From the NCBI GenBank assembly GCA_964369545.1, contig CAYJFA010000002.1, positions 140,249-204,248 of the forward strand: 64,000 nucleotides of DNA, written 5' to 3'. Shown piece by piece: positions 17,937-26,963 of the stretch (position 1 is the first letter of the stretch; each line of letters opens with the position of its first letter). The notes below the pieces were generated by a model, which worked only from the letters and a program-made list of their open reading frames with translations, did no database searches and was not told the origin of the DNA. The stretch is from BNWE01 sp964369545. GTDB taxonomy: Bacteria; Pseudomonadota; Alphaproteobacteria; UBA3830. Position numbers and translations under genes: made by a program.

Positions 17937-18851
17937 TTAATCAGTTTTTTCTGCGATGATTCCCACAAAATCGCTAGGATTGTCGTAACTTTCTCCTTCA
18001 AAAACCTTCCATTCAAGATTCTCTTCTTCAACCATCTTTAGTGAACATGAGAACACTATTTTCATTCCGTGTCTTTTAAAAAGATTCTCTAAATCGGTTT
18101 TGCTGAATAGAACCATTTCGTCGGGACCCTTATTGGAATATATGACTTTTTCTGATTCTTCAAGCTTACTCATTACGTCAGGAAAATGTCCTGGAAAATT
18201 CTTCCCTTCTTTTGTTTTTTGTGCATATTGTTTTTTATAAGAAGCATTATTTCCAAGCTTTGAATAAATTGATGTTGTGGTTATGTAAATTCTGCCTTTT
18301 GCGACAAGAAAAGACTTCGATAATTCGATGAAACGCTCTATTTCGTCCGGAGTAAAGAAATGCATCACTTTATCGGCGAAAATAGCATTATACTTGCCCT
18401 GCAATCTCGACATAATGTCAGGAGCTTTTCCAACTAATAATTTAAGTTTTGATAATTTATCTTTTCCAACTGTCTCTCTTGCTCTTTTTACAAGAATTTT
18501 GAGGTGATCTTCAGAAATATCGCTTGCTGTATATTCCGATATTCCTTTTTCAATAGCTTTTATTGGAATATCTCTGAAACCGCAGCCAATATCGACAACT
18601 CGTTTACCAGGAAAACACTCTTCATTTAAAAACAGCTTTCCTATTGGGGTTATTCGGAAGAATACATATCCTGCACCATTTAATGTGGGACTCTCTCCGA
18701 ATTGATTTTTTTCAGGGATTTTTACAGCACCAACAGATATATCTGTTGCCGAAAAGATTTCACTATTCATCTTATTTCTAGCGTCATTTTGATTACTACA
18801 AGAAATCAAGTAGATGAAACTTACAAAAAACGGTAGCGTATATATTTTCAT
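17937..18851 (-). CDS. SAM-dependent methyltransferase-like protein with lipoprotein signal
   Basis: 304 residues. It begins MKIYTLPFFVSFIYLISCSN, a short positively charged start, a hydrophobic stretch and a lipobox LISC with Cys18, so export and acylation are predicted. From about residue 83 it has a class I methyltransferase fold: motif I VVDIGCGF (86-92), an acidic post-I residue in TASDISEDHL, and AIFADKVMHFF as motif IV. S-adenosylmethionine is not normally found in the periplasm, so either the lipobox is fortuitous or the protein acts outside the cell. It follows the FkbM-like gene by 7 bases, forming a two-gene minus-strand unit. Substrate unknown. Confidence 0.7.
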   Translation of the reverse strand: MKIYTLPFFVSFIYLISCSNQNDARNKMNSEIFSATDISVGAVKIPEKNQFGESPTLNGAGYVFFRITPIGKLFLNEECFPGKRVVDIGCGFRDIPIKAIEKGISEYTASDISEDHLKILVKRARETVGKDKLSKLKLLVGKAPDIMSRLQGKYNAIFADKVMHFFTPDEIERFIELSKSFLVAKGRIYITTTSIYSKLGNNASYKKQYAQKTKEGKNFPGHFPDVMSKLEESEKVIYSNKGPDEMVLFSKTDLENLFKRHGMKIVFSCSLKMVEEENLEWKVFEGESYDNPSDFVGIIAEKTD

Positions 18852-18858
18852 TTTTTAT

Positions 18859-19752
18859 TCACTTCTGTAAAACAATATATCCTTTTGTGATTTTTTTAAA
18901 TTCTTCGATTGTGATCCCTTTTGTGAATCCATCTTCTTGTACTAGATATAATTTAAATCCTGTTAAAAGCAATTTTTGTATAGAAGAATGTCCTTTGAAA
19001 GTCTCTTTATTAAAAGACAACAAAATTTTTATTTTATCTGATTTTTTTATAAGATTAGTTGCTCCATCAAGTATTCCAGCTTCATCGCCATTCACATTTA
19101 TTCTTAAAAAATCGATGTTCTGCAAATTTGGAAGCAGTTCATCAATTGATGAGATTTTTACAACCATAGCACTGTATCCTAGAGGTATAGAATAATCTTT
19201 ATTTTCTAGCTTTCCACTCATCAAAGGAAAGTTATTTTTATGTACCAACAAACCACTATAAGTGTGATCTGATATTCCAAAGGCTTGTATAAAAATTCTG
19301 TTTTCAAAATTGTTTGCAATAGCGCTGGAATTTATCGAATCAACATATTTAATATATGGATTATAAGAATATATTCTGCCTGACTGTCCAACTAATTTAG
19401 CAATTAATAGAGTATATATTCCTATATCGTGGGTTACTTCTACAATCGTATCTCCTTTTTTCAGATTTTCTTTAAGATAAGCGACAATCTCACTTTTTTG
19501 ATATTCGCTTCTTACTGCGTCGTGTGAAAATGCATCATCGTGAATTTTTAGATATATATCATCAAAAATTGTGGCGGTTTTCAAATTTATATTTTGATTA
19601 GAAATGTTTGTTTTTATGATAGTCCTATGCTTTTTAAATAAAGAAATCGCAAGTATGAGAAAAATTAATATTAGTATGGAAATACCTGTAAATTTCCATA
19701 AATTACTTGTTATTTTTTGCGAGGTTGTATTGTTTTTTTGGTTTTTGTTCAT
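18859..19752 (-). CDS. Membrane-anchored FkbM-family methyltransferase-like protein
   Basis: 297 residues. One membrane segment (ISILILIFLILAISLF, about 24-39) follows a polar Lys/Asn-rich start, so it is anchored near its N-terminus; the side of the membrane cannot be decided from charge. The C-terminal domain resembles the FkbM family: KKGDTIVEVTHDIGIYTLLIA at the motif I position, and IDFLRINVNGDEAGILDGA as the motif IV-like block. The SAM-binding residues are altered: the usual DvGAniG reads EVTHDIG, and the acidic residue of the next strand (afEP) is Asn131 in SYNP. It may bind no SAM. First gene of a pair with the lipoprotein methyltransferase. Confidence 0.6.
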   Translation of the reverse strand: MNKNQKNNTTSQKITSNLWKFTGISILILIFLILAISLFKKHRTIIKTNISNQNINLKTATIFDDIYLKIHDDAFSHDAVRSEYQKSEIVAYLKENLKKGDTIVEVTHDIGIYTLLIAKLVGQSGRIYSYNPYIKYVDSINSSAIANNFENRIFIQAFGISDHTYSGLLVHKNNFPLMSGKLENKDYSIPLGYSAMVVKISSIDELLPNLQNIDFLRINVNGDEAGILDGATNLIKKSDKIKILLSFNKETFKGHSSIQKLLLTGFKLYLVQEDGFTKGITIEEFKKITKGYIVLQK

Positions 19753-19944
19753 TTGTTGTCTCTATGGTTGCTACAGCAAATCACTCATTAATTATAAAGA
19801 TAAAAAAGTTAATATATGCATAACAGTTTATGATGATAATATAATAATTCATTGTAAGAAAAAATTGTGATATATATAATATATTTTTGTTCTTGAAATA
19901 CATTATAATACGATAATTTGTTGTGTATTTTTTATGGTGTTGCT

Positions 19945-21219
19945 ATGCATGATATGAAATGGATTAGAGAAAATCCTAATTCTTTAGATGAAGCGCTTAT
20001 AAATAGGAACTTATCTCCTATATCGTCTTCTATTTTAGAAATCGATGCGCAAAAAAGAGAACATATGTCTAGATTACAGCAATTGCAATGTAGAAGAAAC
20101 GAACTTGCGTATTTGATAGGAAATGCGAAAAAAAATAACGCTAATGCATTTGAATTAGAGAAAGAAGCCTCCAATATCAAGCATCTTATTCAAGAAGCTG
20201 AGCAAAGCACAACCGAAATCAGTAGTAAGCTAGAGGAAATTCTATCCGGTATTCCCAATGTTTCGCTAGGTGATGTTCCTGTCGGGAAAGATGAATCCGC
20301 AAATATTTGTGTAAAAACCTTTGGGACTCCTCCTAATTTTGATTTTCAACCAAGGCCTCATTATGAAATTGGGGAACACCTTGGGTTAATTGACTTTCAG
20401 AATGCCGTAAAAATATCTGGAAGCCGTTTTGTTATCTTAAGAGGAATTATTGCTCAAATGGAACGGGCATTAAAATCTTTTATGTTAGATATTCATACAA
20501 AAAAATTCGGATATGAAGAAATTTACGTGCCATTGCTTGTAAATTCAGAGTGTATGTATGGAGCGGGGCAGTTACCTAAATTTGCAGATGATGCATTTAA
20601 AACCACAGATGGAAGGTGGCTGATTCCTACATCTGAGGTGCCTCTTGCTAATCTTGTCCGCGAGAGTATTGTTGATATATCGGAACTTCCTATCAGAATG
20701 ACAGCGTATTCTGCATGCTTTAGGTCAGAAGCAGGAGCGGCTGGAAGAGATACGCGCGGCATGATCCGCAATCATCAATTCAGCAAAGTAGAGCTTGTAA
20801 GCATTGTTCATCCGGATCATGGAGAAAGCGAATTGGAGCGCATGACTTTTGCCGCTGAAAGTGTTTTGCAGAGTTTGGGACTTGCGTATAGAGTAATGTT
20901 GCTTTCTACTGGAGATATGGGATTTGCATCTAGAAAAACATATGATATAGAAGTATGGATACCTAGTGAAAATACATATCGGGAAATTTCAAGTTGTTCG
21001 TTATGTGGTGACTTTCAGGCACGGAGAATGATGACACGTTATAAAAATGGATCGGAAAAAGGGTATGTTCATACTTTGAATGGATCAGGTTTGGCAATTG
21101 GAAGGACAATTGTCGCAATTTTAGAAAATTATCAGCTTGCTAATGGCAATGTTATGATTCCTGAAGTTTTAAGACCTTACATGAATGGAGCGAAGGAGAT
21201 AAACAAAAATGGCGAATAA
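19945..21219 (+). CDS. serS: Serine--tRNA ligase
   Basis: Charges tRNA-Ser with serine. 424 residues from the ATG at 19945 (MHDMKWIRENPNSLDEAL, the canonical N-terminus; the frame opens nine codons earlier at an unlikely start). The N-terminal coiled-coil arm spans about 30-105. Class II motif 2 is FRSEAGAAGRDTRGMIR and motif 3 is NGSGLAIGRTIVAILENY. Heads the run serS-surE-nlpD-yajC-secD-secF-cmk; surE overlaps its end by 11 bases. Confidence 0.96.
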   Translation: MHDMKWIRENPNSLDEALINRNLSPISSSILEIDAQKREHMSRLQQLQCRRNELAYLIGNAKKNNANAFELEKEASNIKHLIQEAEQSTTEISSKLEEILSGIPNVSLGDVPVGKDESANICVKTFGTPPNFDFQPRPHYEIGEHLGLIDFQNAVKISGSRFVILRGIIAQMERALKSFMLDIHTKKFGYEEIYVPLLVNSECMYGAGQLPKFADDAFKTTDGRWLIPTSEVPLANLVRESIVDISELPIRMTAYSACFRSEAGAAGRDTRGMIRNHQFSKVELVSIVHPDHGESELERMTFAAESVLQSLGLAYRVMLLSTGDMGFASRKTYDIEVWIPSENTYREISSCSLCGDFQARRMMTRYKNGSEKGYVHTLNGSGLAIGRTIVAILENYQLANGNVMIPEVLRPYMNGAKEINKNGE

Positions 21220-22006
21220 TCAATCTCTTTCTGGTTTACGGATTCTGATTACAAATGATGACAGTATTAATTCTCAAGGCATAAAGGTGTTAGAAAGAAT
21301 TGCGAATTCCATTACGCCTGATGTTTGGGTTGTCGCTCCTGAAGTCGGTCAAAGCGGAAAAGGATTTTCTGTAACTTTTGATTCCACTATTAGAATCAAA
21401 GATATTTCTCCAAGAAAATTTTCAATTTCTGGAACTCCAGCGGATTGTGTGTTTGTTGCGGTTGGTGAAATTCTGAAGGATAAAAAACCTGATTTGGTTT
21501 TATCGGGAATAAATCATGGCGCCAATGTAGCTGACTTTATTGGATTGTCTGGAACTGTCGGTGCGACTTTTGCCGCAGCATCACAAGGGATTAAGTCTAT
21601 TGCTATCAGCCAGGATTATAAAAAGAAAAATGGTGAGATGATGAAATTTCCATTGGCAGATCATTTTCTTTCAAAAATCATAAAGAAACTCATTTCCTTC
21701 AAATGGCCTGATCAAATTTGCATGAATGTAAATCTTCCAGATGCTGCTGTCGGCGATATTTCTGGAGTAAAAATTGCTAAACAAGGAGAACTTGATGTAA
21801 CTTGGAATGTTCATAAAAGAGCAGATCCTGTTGATGATCCTTATTATTGGTTGCACGCGACATATTCAAACGCCAGCAAAGATGAGATGGCAGATGTATC
21901 TCTTTTATCACAAAAGAAAAATATTATTATTACACCTCTTCAAAGCAGACATGAATATTCCGGTTGTATCGATAAACTTGAGGAGTTATTTCTCTCAAAT
22001 GTTTAG
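21209..22006 (+). CDS. surE: 5'/3'-nucleotidase SurE
   Basis: Metal-dependent nucleotidase and survival protein, cytosolic. 265 residues. Metal site ILITNDDS at the N-terminus with a further Asn in GINHGAN, and the family block SGTVGATFAAA. serS-surE-nlpD is a common proteobacterial grouping; pcm, often present here, is missing. Overlaps serS by 11 bases and the next gene by 8. Confidence 0.95.
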   Translation: MANNQSLSGLRILITNDDSINSQGIKVLERIANSITPDVWVVAPEVGQSGKGFSVTFDSTIRIKDISPRKFSISGTPADCVFVAVGEILKDKKPDLVLSGINHGANVADFIGLSGTVGATFAAASQGIKSIAISQDYKKKNGEMMKFPLADHFLSKIIKKLISFKWPDQICMNVNLPDAAVGDISGVKIAKQGELDVTWNVHKRADPVDDPYYWLHATYSNASKDEMADVSLLSQKKNIIITPLQSRHEYSGCIDKLEELFLSNV

Positions 22007-23042
22007 AATTTATACTTTTAACTTACTTCAAGGATTTGTCGCAATATGCTTATTGTTTTTAGCAGCTTGTGAAAGAAATGCCCCATCTCCTGTGGAAATA
22101 AAAATTGATGAAAGTTTTGGATATTCGGATATTAGAAATGTCTCTCAACAAATGAATATACCTGCAATACATGTCGTTTCTGAAAAAGAAACATTGTTTG
22201 ATATTGCTTATAAATATAATCTTGATCCTATGCATTTAGCAAGAATCAACGGTATTTCGTCGCCGTATACAGTAAAAAAAGGTCAGACTTTGAAATTACC
22301 TGAAGAAAGCAATACATCTTCAGCAAATACTTATACATCAGTGGATATGACAGGTAAGGAAATACCAGAGTTTAGTGATGACCCTTCTTTAAAAAAAGAA
22401 AAAAAGAAAGATGAGTTGGACGAAGAATTTGAAGATGTAATTCTAGGTAAAAATGATTCTAAGCCTAAAGAAATAGGTATGAGTTTTAATGATCAGGCAA
22501 AAGATCTATCCAAACCTAAAATTACGGAAACAGCTACTGGAGAATCCACTAAAGGAAAATCCAAAAAAGACACAAAAAAAGAAGATTTAAGGGTAGAGTC
22601 TGAAAAAAATACTAAACCAATTGAAAAACTACAAGAAGCATTTAAGCCTATAGATCAGAGAAAGTCGTCTAAAATGATCAGTCCTGTTGATGGAAAAATA
22701 ATATCTAAATTTGGGGACATTAAAGATGGCATATCAAGCGATGGAATTAACATAAAAGCCCCTATCGGAACTAAAGTAAAATCAGCTGCTAGTGGAACGG
22801 TAATTTATGTTGGAAGTAAGCTTGAGGAATATGGAAATATTGTTATAGTACAACATGAAAATGGGTTGATAACTTCCTATGCGCATCTAAAGGATATAAT
22901 GGTAAAGAATGGGGCGTCAGTTAATTCCGGTGATATTATTGGAACCGTAGGAAAAACCGGTGATGTAACAGATTCACAATTATATTTTGAAGTAATGAAG
23001 GATAAAAAACCAATTGATCCAACTAAGTATTTAGAAAAATAA
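21999..23042 (+). CDS. NlpD-like LysM/M23 lipoprotein (probable amidase activator)
   Basis: 347 residues from the ATG at 21999, the start that gives a proper signal and lipobox LAAC (Cys24). A LysM domain (about 59-105: HVVSEKETLFDIAYKYNLDP) binds peptidoglycan. A charged Lys/Glu-rich linker follows, then a C-terminal M23 fold. The M23 zinc ligands are lost: HxxxD reads DGINI and HLHFE reads QLYFE, with only YAHL kept. This is the degenerate pattern of NlpD and EnvC, which activate cell-wall amidases rather than cut. Overlaps surE by 8 bases, the usual neighbour. Its partner may include FtsEX, as for EnvC, but that is inference. Confidence 0.85.
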   Translation: MFRIYTFNLLQGFVAICLLFLAACERNAPSPVEIKIDESFGYSDIRNVSQQMNIPAIHVVSEKETLFDIAYKYNLDPMHLARINGISSPYTVKKGQTLKLPEESNTSSANTYTSVDMTGKEIPEFSDDPSLKKEKKKDELDEEFEDVILGKNDSKPKEIGMSFNDQAKDLSKPKITETATGESTKGKSKKDTKKEDLRVESEKNTKPIEKLQEAFKPIDQRKSSKMISPVDGKIISKFGDIKDGISSDGINIKAPIGTKVKSAASGTVIYVGSKLEEYGNIVIVQHENGLITSYAHLKDIMVKNGASVNSGDIIGTVGKTGDVTDSQLYFEVMKDKKPIDPTKYLEK

Positions 23043-23113
23043 ACGTAGCATTTTAAAGAATTGTTATAGTTATGTGGTTTTAAATTGATATTAAAAACGA
23101 AAGGTAAAGATAT

Positions 23114-23554
23114 ATGACTGCAACACAAACGACTACTACAACTCCTGCGACAAGTGGAGTTTGTCCACCATCTGCAGGACCTAGCGGCCTTCTTGGCTCA
23201 TTGGCTCCTATGTTGTTGATATTATTGGCTTTTTATTTTTTATTAATGCGTCCGCAGCAGAAAAAAGATGCCAAACGTCGCGAAATGATCAATGCAGTAA
23301 AACGCGATGATAAAGTTTTGACTACCAGCGGCATTGTATGCAAAGTTCATAAAATTCTTAATGAAAAAGAAATAATACTAGAAGTTGCTGAAGGTATACG
23401 TATGCGTTTTCTCAAAACTGCTATTTCAGAAATTTTAGAAAAAAGTGCTGATATTGGAGTAGAGGAAACGAAAGCAACTACAACTCCTGTTGGTGATAAT
23501 AAAAAATCAACAAAAAGTATAGCAAAGAGCAAAACAGCGGCTAAGAAAAAATAG
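23114..23554 (+). CDS. yajC: Sec translocon accessory subunit YajC
   Basis: Small inner-membrane partner of SecDF. 146 residues: a Thr/Pro-rich N-terminus, one membrane segment (LAPMLLILLAFYFLLMRPQQ) with the family's hallmark MRPQQKK right after it, then a cytoplasmic domain and a Lys-rich tail (KKSTKSIAKSKTAAKKK). Fifteen bases before secD. Confidence 0.95.
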   Translation: MTATQTTTTTPATSGVCPPSAGPSGLLGSLAPMLLILLAFYFLLMRPQQKKDAKRREMINAVKRDDKVLTTSGIVCKVHKILNEKEIILEVAEGIRMRFLKTAISEILEKSADIGVEETKATTTPVGDNKKSTKSIAKSKTAAKKK

Positions 23555-23568
23555 GTTTATGGAGAAAA

Positions 23569-25149
23569 ATGATGACTTTTCCGAAATGGAAAGAAATACT
23601 TATAGCGTGTGTGTGTGCTTTTGGAGTTTTATTTGCTCTGCCTAACATATTGCCTCAATCTGTATTGAATAAACTCCCTAGTTGGATGCCTAATAAAAAA
23701 GTATATTTAGGATTAGATTTAAGAGGCGGCGCGCATCTTTTGCTTGAAGTTGATCTTGAAACCGTTGCTAATGATTATCTAAACCAAATTTTGGATTCTG
23801 CAAGAAGTACTTTACGAAAAGAATCTATTCAATACGGCGCTAATTTTCCAAAAACAATATTTCGTGATCAGCAAGCTGTAGAATTTGATTTAAAAGATAC
23901 ATCAAAATCAGGAAAAGCGAAAAGTGTTCTTGCTGCAATCGATTCCGATATAACAATTGAAATTGTCGGAACTCATGTTAAAATGACGCCAACACAGGAA
24001 GCTATGAACAGGAGAAAAAATGACGCCGTTGATCGTTCCATAGAAATAGTGCGCAAAAGAGTTGATGAAACCGGAACAAAAGAACCAAACATTCAAAAAC
24101 AAGGAGTAGATCGTATTCTATTGCAGATCCCTGGATTACAAGATCCATCACGTGTGAAAGGATTACTGGGACGTACAGCGAAAATGACATTCAGACTTGT
24201 TGATGAAGAAGCCCCTGAAATCATGGATCGCAAAAAAGCAATAGCTCCAGCGGGAAGTACCTATGTCAAATCTTCCGAAAGTGGTAAATACATAGCCATA
24301 AAAAAGCAAGTTTTGGTCGGAGGGGAAACGCTTACAGATGCTCGATTAGAGCATGATGAATATAATCGCCCACAAGTCAGTTTTAAATTTAATAAAATAG
24401 GTGCTAAAAAATTCGGCGAAGCGACGCAGGAAAACGTCGGAAAAAGATTCGCGATAGTTTTGGATGATCAGGTAATAAGTGCTCCAGTTATTAAAGAGCC
24501 GATTATGGGTGGAGCAGGTAGAATCAGCAGTGATCATTTTTCCATTGAAGAAGCGCAGGACTTATCTTTGTTGCTTCGTGCTGGAGCATTACCAGCTCCA
24601 CTTAATATAATTGAAGAAAAAATGGTTGGACCAGATCTTGGAGCCGACTGTGTGCGATCTGGTGTTACAGCGACTATTCTTTCCGGACTTTTCGTCCTAG
24701 TATTTATGGTAATGTGGTATTCATCATTTGGTATGATCGCTAATCTAGCGGTTGCTATGAATTTGATTCTTTTAATCGCGGGATTATCTTGTTTACAAGC
24801 CACATTGACACTTCCCGGTATTGCTGGCATTGCATTAACAGTCGGAATGGCTGTTGACGCAAATGTTCTGATAAATGAAAGAATAAAGGAAAGCCTTAGA
24901 AAAGGTGCGAAATTGGTGAAAGCTATAGAGGATGGTTATAACTTGGCAATGTCATCCATTATCGATTCCAATTTAAATACCATTATAGGTATGATATGCC
25001 TGTACCAATTTGGAACCGGACAAGTTAAAGGATTTGCCATTACTACTATTTTAGGCACGATTATCTCGTTTTTCACATCTACTACATTAACTAGATATAT
25101 CGTGGCAACTTTGATGAAATTAAAACGTCATATTTCTATTCCCGTTTAG
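23569..25149 (+). CDS. secD: Protein translocase subunit SecD
   Basis: Proton-driven component that helps pull preproteins through SecYEG. 526 residues: TM1, the DLRGGAHLLLEVD signature, a large periplasmic P1 region, then five membrane segments beginning near residue 365 with the conserved AVDANVLINERIKE. Two adjacent ATG codons (23569, 23572) follow a GGAG site; the second has the better spacing. 12 bases before secF. Confidence 0.96.
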   Translation: MMTFPKWKEILIACVCAFGVLFALPNILPQSVLNKLPSWMPNKKVYLGLDLRGGAHLLLEVDLETVANDYLNQILDSARSTLRKESIQYGANFPKTIFRDQQAVEFDLKDTSKSGKAKSVLAAIDSDITIEIVGTHVKMTPTQEAMNRRKNDAVDRSIEIVRKRVDETGTKEPNIQKQGVDRILLQIPGLQDPSRVKGLLGRTAKMTFRLVDEEAPEIMDRKKAIAPAGSTYVKSSESGKYIAIKKQVLVGGETLTDARLEHDEYNRPQVSFKFNKIGAKKFGEATQENVGKRFAIVLDDQVISAPVIKEPIMGGAGRISSDHFSIEEAQDLSLLLRAGALPAPLNIIEEKMVGPDLGADCVRSGVTATILSGLFVLVFMVMWYSSFGMIANLAVAMNLILLIAGLSCLQATLTLPGIAGIALTVGMAVDANVLINERIKESLRKGAKLVKAIEDGYNLAMSSIIDSNLNTIIGMICLYQFGTGQVKGFAITTILGTIISFFTSTTLTRYIVATLMKLKRHISIPV

Positions 25150-25161
25150 AAAGGCAAAATT

Positions 25162-26082
25162 ATGCAATTTTATAAACTTATACCTCATGATACAAAAATA
25201 GATTTTGTTGGAAAAAGAAATTATATATTTCTATTTTCAATACTCATAACAATTGCTAGCATTTTGGCTTTTGCCTTTAATGGATTGAATTTTGGCGTAG
25301 ATTTTCGTGGTGGATTCGTTATGGAAATCAGAACACAAGAAAAAGCTGATTTAGGATCTTTACGTGAAAAATTAAACAACTTACATATCGGGGAAGTATC
25401 TCTTCAGGAGTTTGGATCCGACAGAGATGTTATGATAAGAATGCCAAGCTCAGGAGAAACTCAAAAAGAGCAAAATATCGCTCTTGAAAAAGTAAAAGCG
25501 ACGCTAGGTGATAGTGTAGAATATCGTAAACTCGAAAAAATCGGCCCAAAAATTGGAAAAGAACTGGTTCATGACGCAATTCTTGCAGTAATTATTTCGT
25601 TGATGGCGATTTTGATATACATATGGCTTCGTTTCGAATGGCAATTCGCGATTTGCGGTGTCATTGCTCTCGCGCATGATTGTATTGTGCTGATGGGGTT
25701 ATATTCTGTGTGTCATTATTTTGAATTTAGCGTAAATGCTATAGTTGCACTTTTAATGACGGCCTGTTATTCGATACATGATACTGTAGTTGTATTTGAT
25801 AGAATAAGAGAAGATATGCTAGCATATAGAAATCTTACAGTTGCCAAGCTTTTAAATAAGGCAATAAATGAGACTCTATCAAGGACGGTGCTTACATCTC
25901 TTACAACAGTTCTGTCATTATTAGCTCTGTGTTTTTTTGGCGGAAAAGTTATTTTTGATTTCTGTTTTCCGATTTTATTTGGATTGGTATTTGGTACTTT
26001 TTCATCGATTTGTTTAGCAGCTCCGTTGCTGTTATTCACGGGAATTAAAGTTGATGGAAAAGATTTAGAAATCGGTATTTAA
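25162..26082 (+). CDS. secF: Protein translocase subunit SecF
   Basis: Partner of SecD in the inner membrane. 306 residues with six membrane segments. The N-terminal NFGVDFRGGFVMEI block and the TM4 motif SIHDTVVVFDRIRE are diagnostic. The following cmk gene starts 2 bases after its stop. Confidence 0.96.
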   Translation: MQFYKLIPHDTKIDFVGKRNYIFLFSILITIASILAFAFNGLNFGVDFRGGFVMEIRTQEKADLGSLREKLNNLHIGEVSLQEFGSDRDVMIRMPSSGETQKEQNIALEKVKATLGDSVEYRKLEKIGPKIGKELVHDAILAVIISLMAILIYIWLRFEWQFAICGVIALAHDCIVLMGLYSVCHYFEFSVNAIVALLMTACYSIHDTVVVFDRIREDMLAYRNLTVAKLLNKAINETLSRTVLTSLTTVLSLLALCFFGGKVIFDFCFPILFGLVFGTFSSICLAAPLLLFTGIKVDGKDLEIGI

Positions 26083-26084
26083 TT

Positions 26085-26825
26085 ATGAAGCCAATTGTAG
26101 CGATAGATGGTCCTGCTGGAAGCGGCAAGGGAACAATGGCTAAGAAACTAGCCAATCATTTTTGTTTTGCGTATTTAGACAGCGGTATGATATATCGGGC
26201 CTTTGCATGTATTAAAATGGCGTTTTCTGACAATTCTTCCATGTTGGTAGACCTAGCTGATAACTCAGATTTTCTTGATACTTTATCAGATGTTTTTCGC
26301 ATAGAAGATGATGAAAATAACTTTAATAAGTATCAATTTTATGGAAATGCAGCTGACTTTATAGAATCCATACAAAATATTCCTGATAACGTTTTACGAT
26401 CTGAAATTATCGGCATGAAAGCATCTAAGTTAGCAAATCTTCTTGAATTCAGAGAAATTATTAATGACATTATGCGTAAATTTGCTGCCAATCCTGGAGA
26501 AAAATATTCAGGAACCATATTGGATGGTCGCGATATTGGAACGGTCGTTTTTCCAAATGCAGATTGTAAAATTTTTCTTACATCAAACGTAGAAATTCGT
26601 GCAAACAGGCGATTTGAAGCAATAAAATCAACAAATCCAAATATTACTTTTGATGAAATTTATGAAAATTTAAAAACAAGGGATGAGCAGGATTGCTCCA
26701 GAGGTATTGCTCCATTGAGTTTTGATGAAAGTTATATTATTGTAGATAATTCTAACGATACAATTGAAGAATCTTTTATAAAATTAACAAAAATAATAGA
26801 ATCTTCTCTTAGCAAGATAAAATAA
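26085..26825 (+). CDS. cmk: Cytidylate kinase
   Basis: Phosphorylates CMP and dCMP with ATP. 246 residues, slightly longer than usual (about 225). P-loop DGPAGSGKGTMAKK at residues 7-20, CMP-binding DSGMIYRA, LDGRDIGTVVFPNADCK, and the lid region KTRDEQDCSRGIAPL. Most likely the last gene of the serS-secF-cmk run. Confidence 0.93.
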   Translation: MKPIVAIDGPAGSGKGTMAKKLANHFCFAYLDSGMIYRAFACIKMAFSDNSSMLVDLADNSDFLDTLSDVFRIEDDENNFNKYQFYGNAADFIESIQNIPDNVLRSEIIGMKASKLANLLEFREIINDIMRKFAANPGEKYSGTILDGRDIGTVVFPNADCKIFLTSNVEIRANRRFEAIKSTNPNITFDEIYENLKTRDEQDCSRGIAPLSFDESYIIVDNSNDTIEESFIKLTKIIESSLSKIK

Positions 26826-26963
26826 TAAATTATTGAAATAGACCTTGTAAAAATCAAGTTTACTGCTATAAATTCATTTTTGTAAATCGCACGTTTATTT
26901 CGTTTATATTCGATTAATATCTCTTAGTAGTATACTGTTTTGTTTAATGGAAGAGCATGCGTT

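Noticed and set aside
19875..19909. Two TATAAT sequences before serS
   Set aside because: No acceptable -35 box at 16-18 bases; TATAAT arises easily in such AT-rich DNA.
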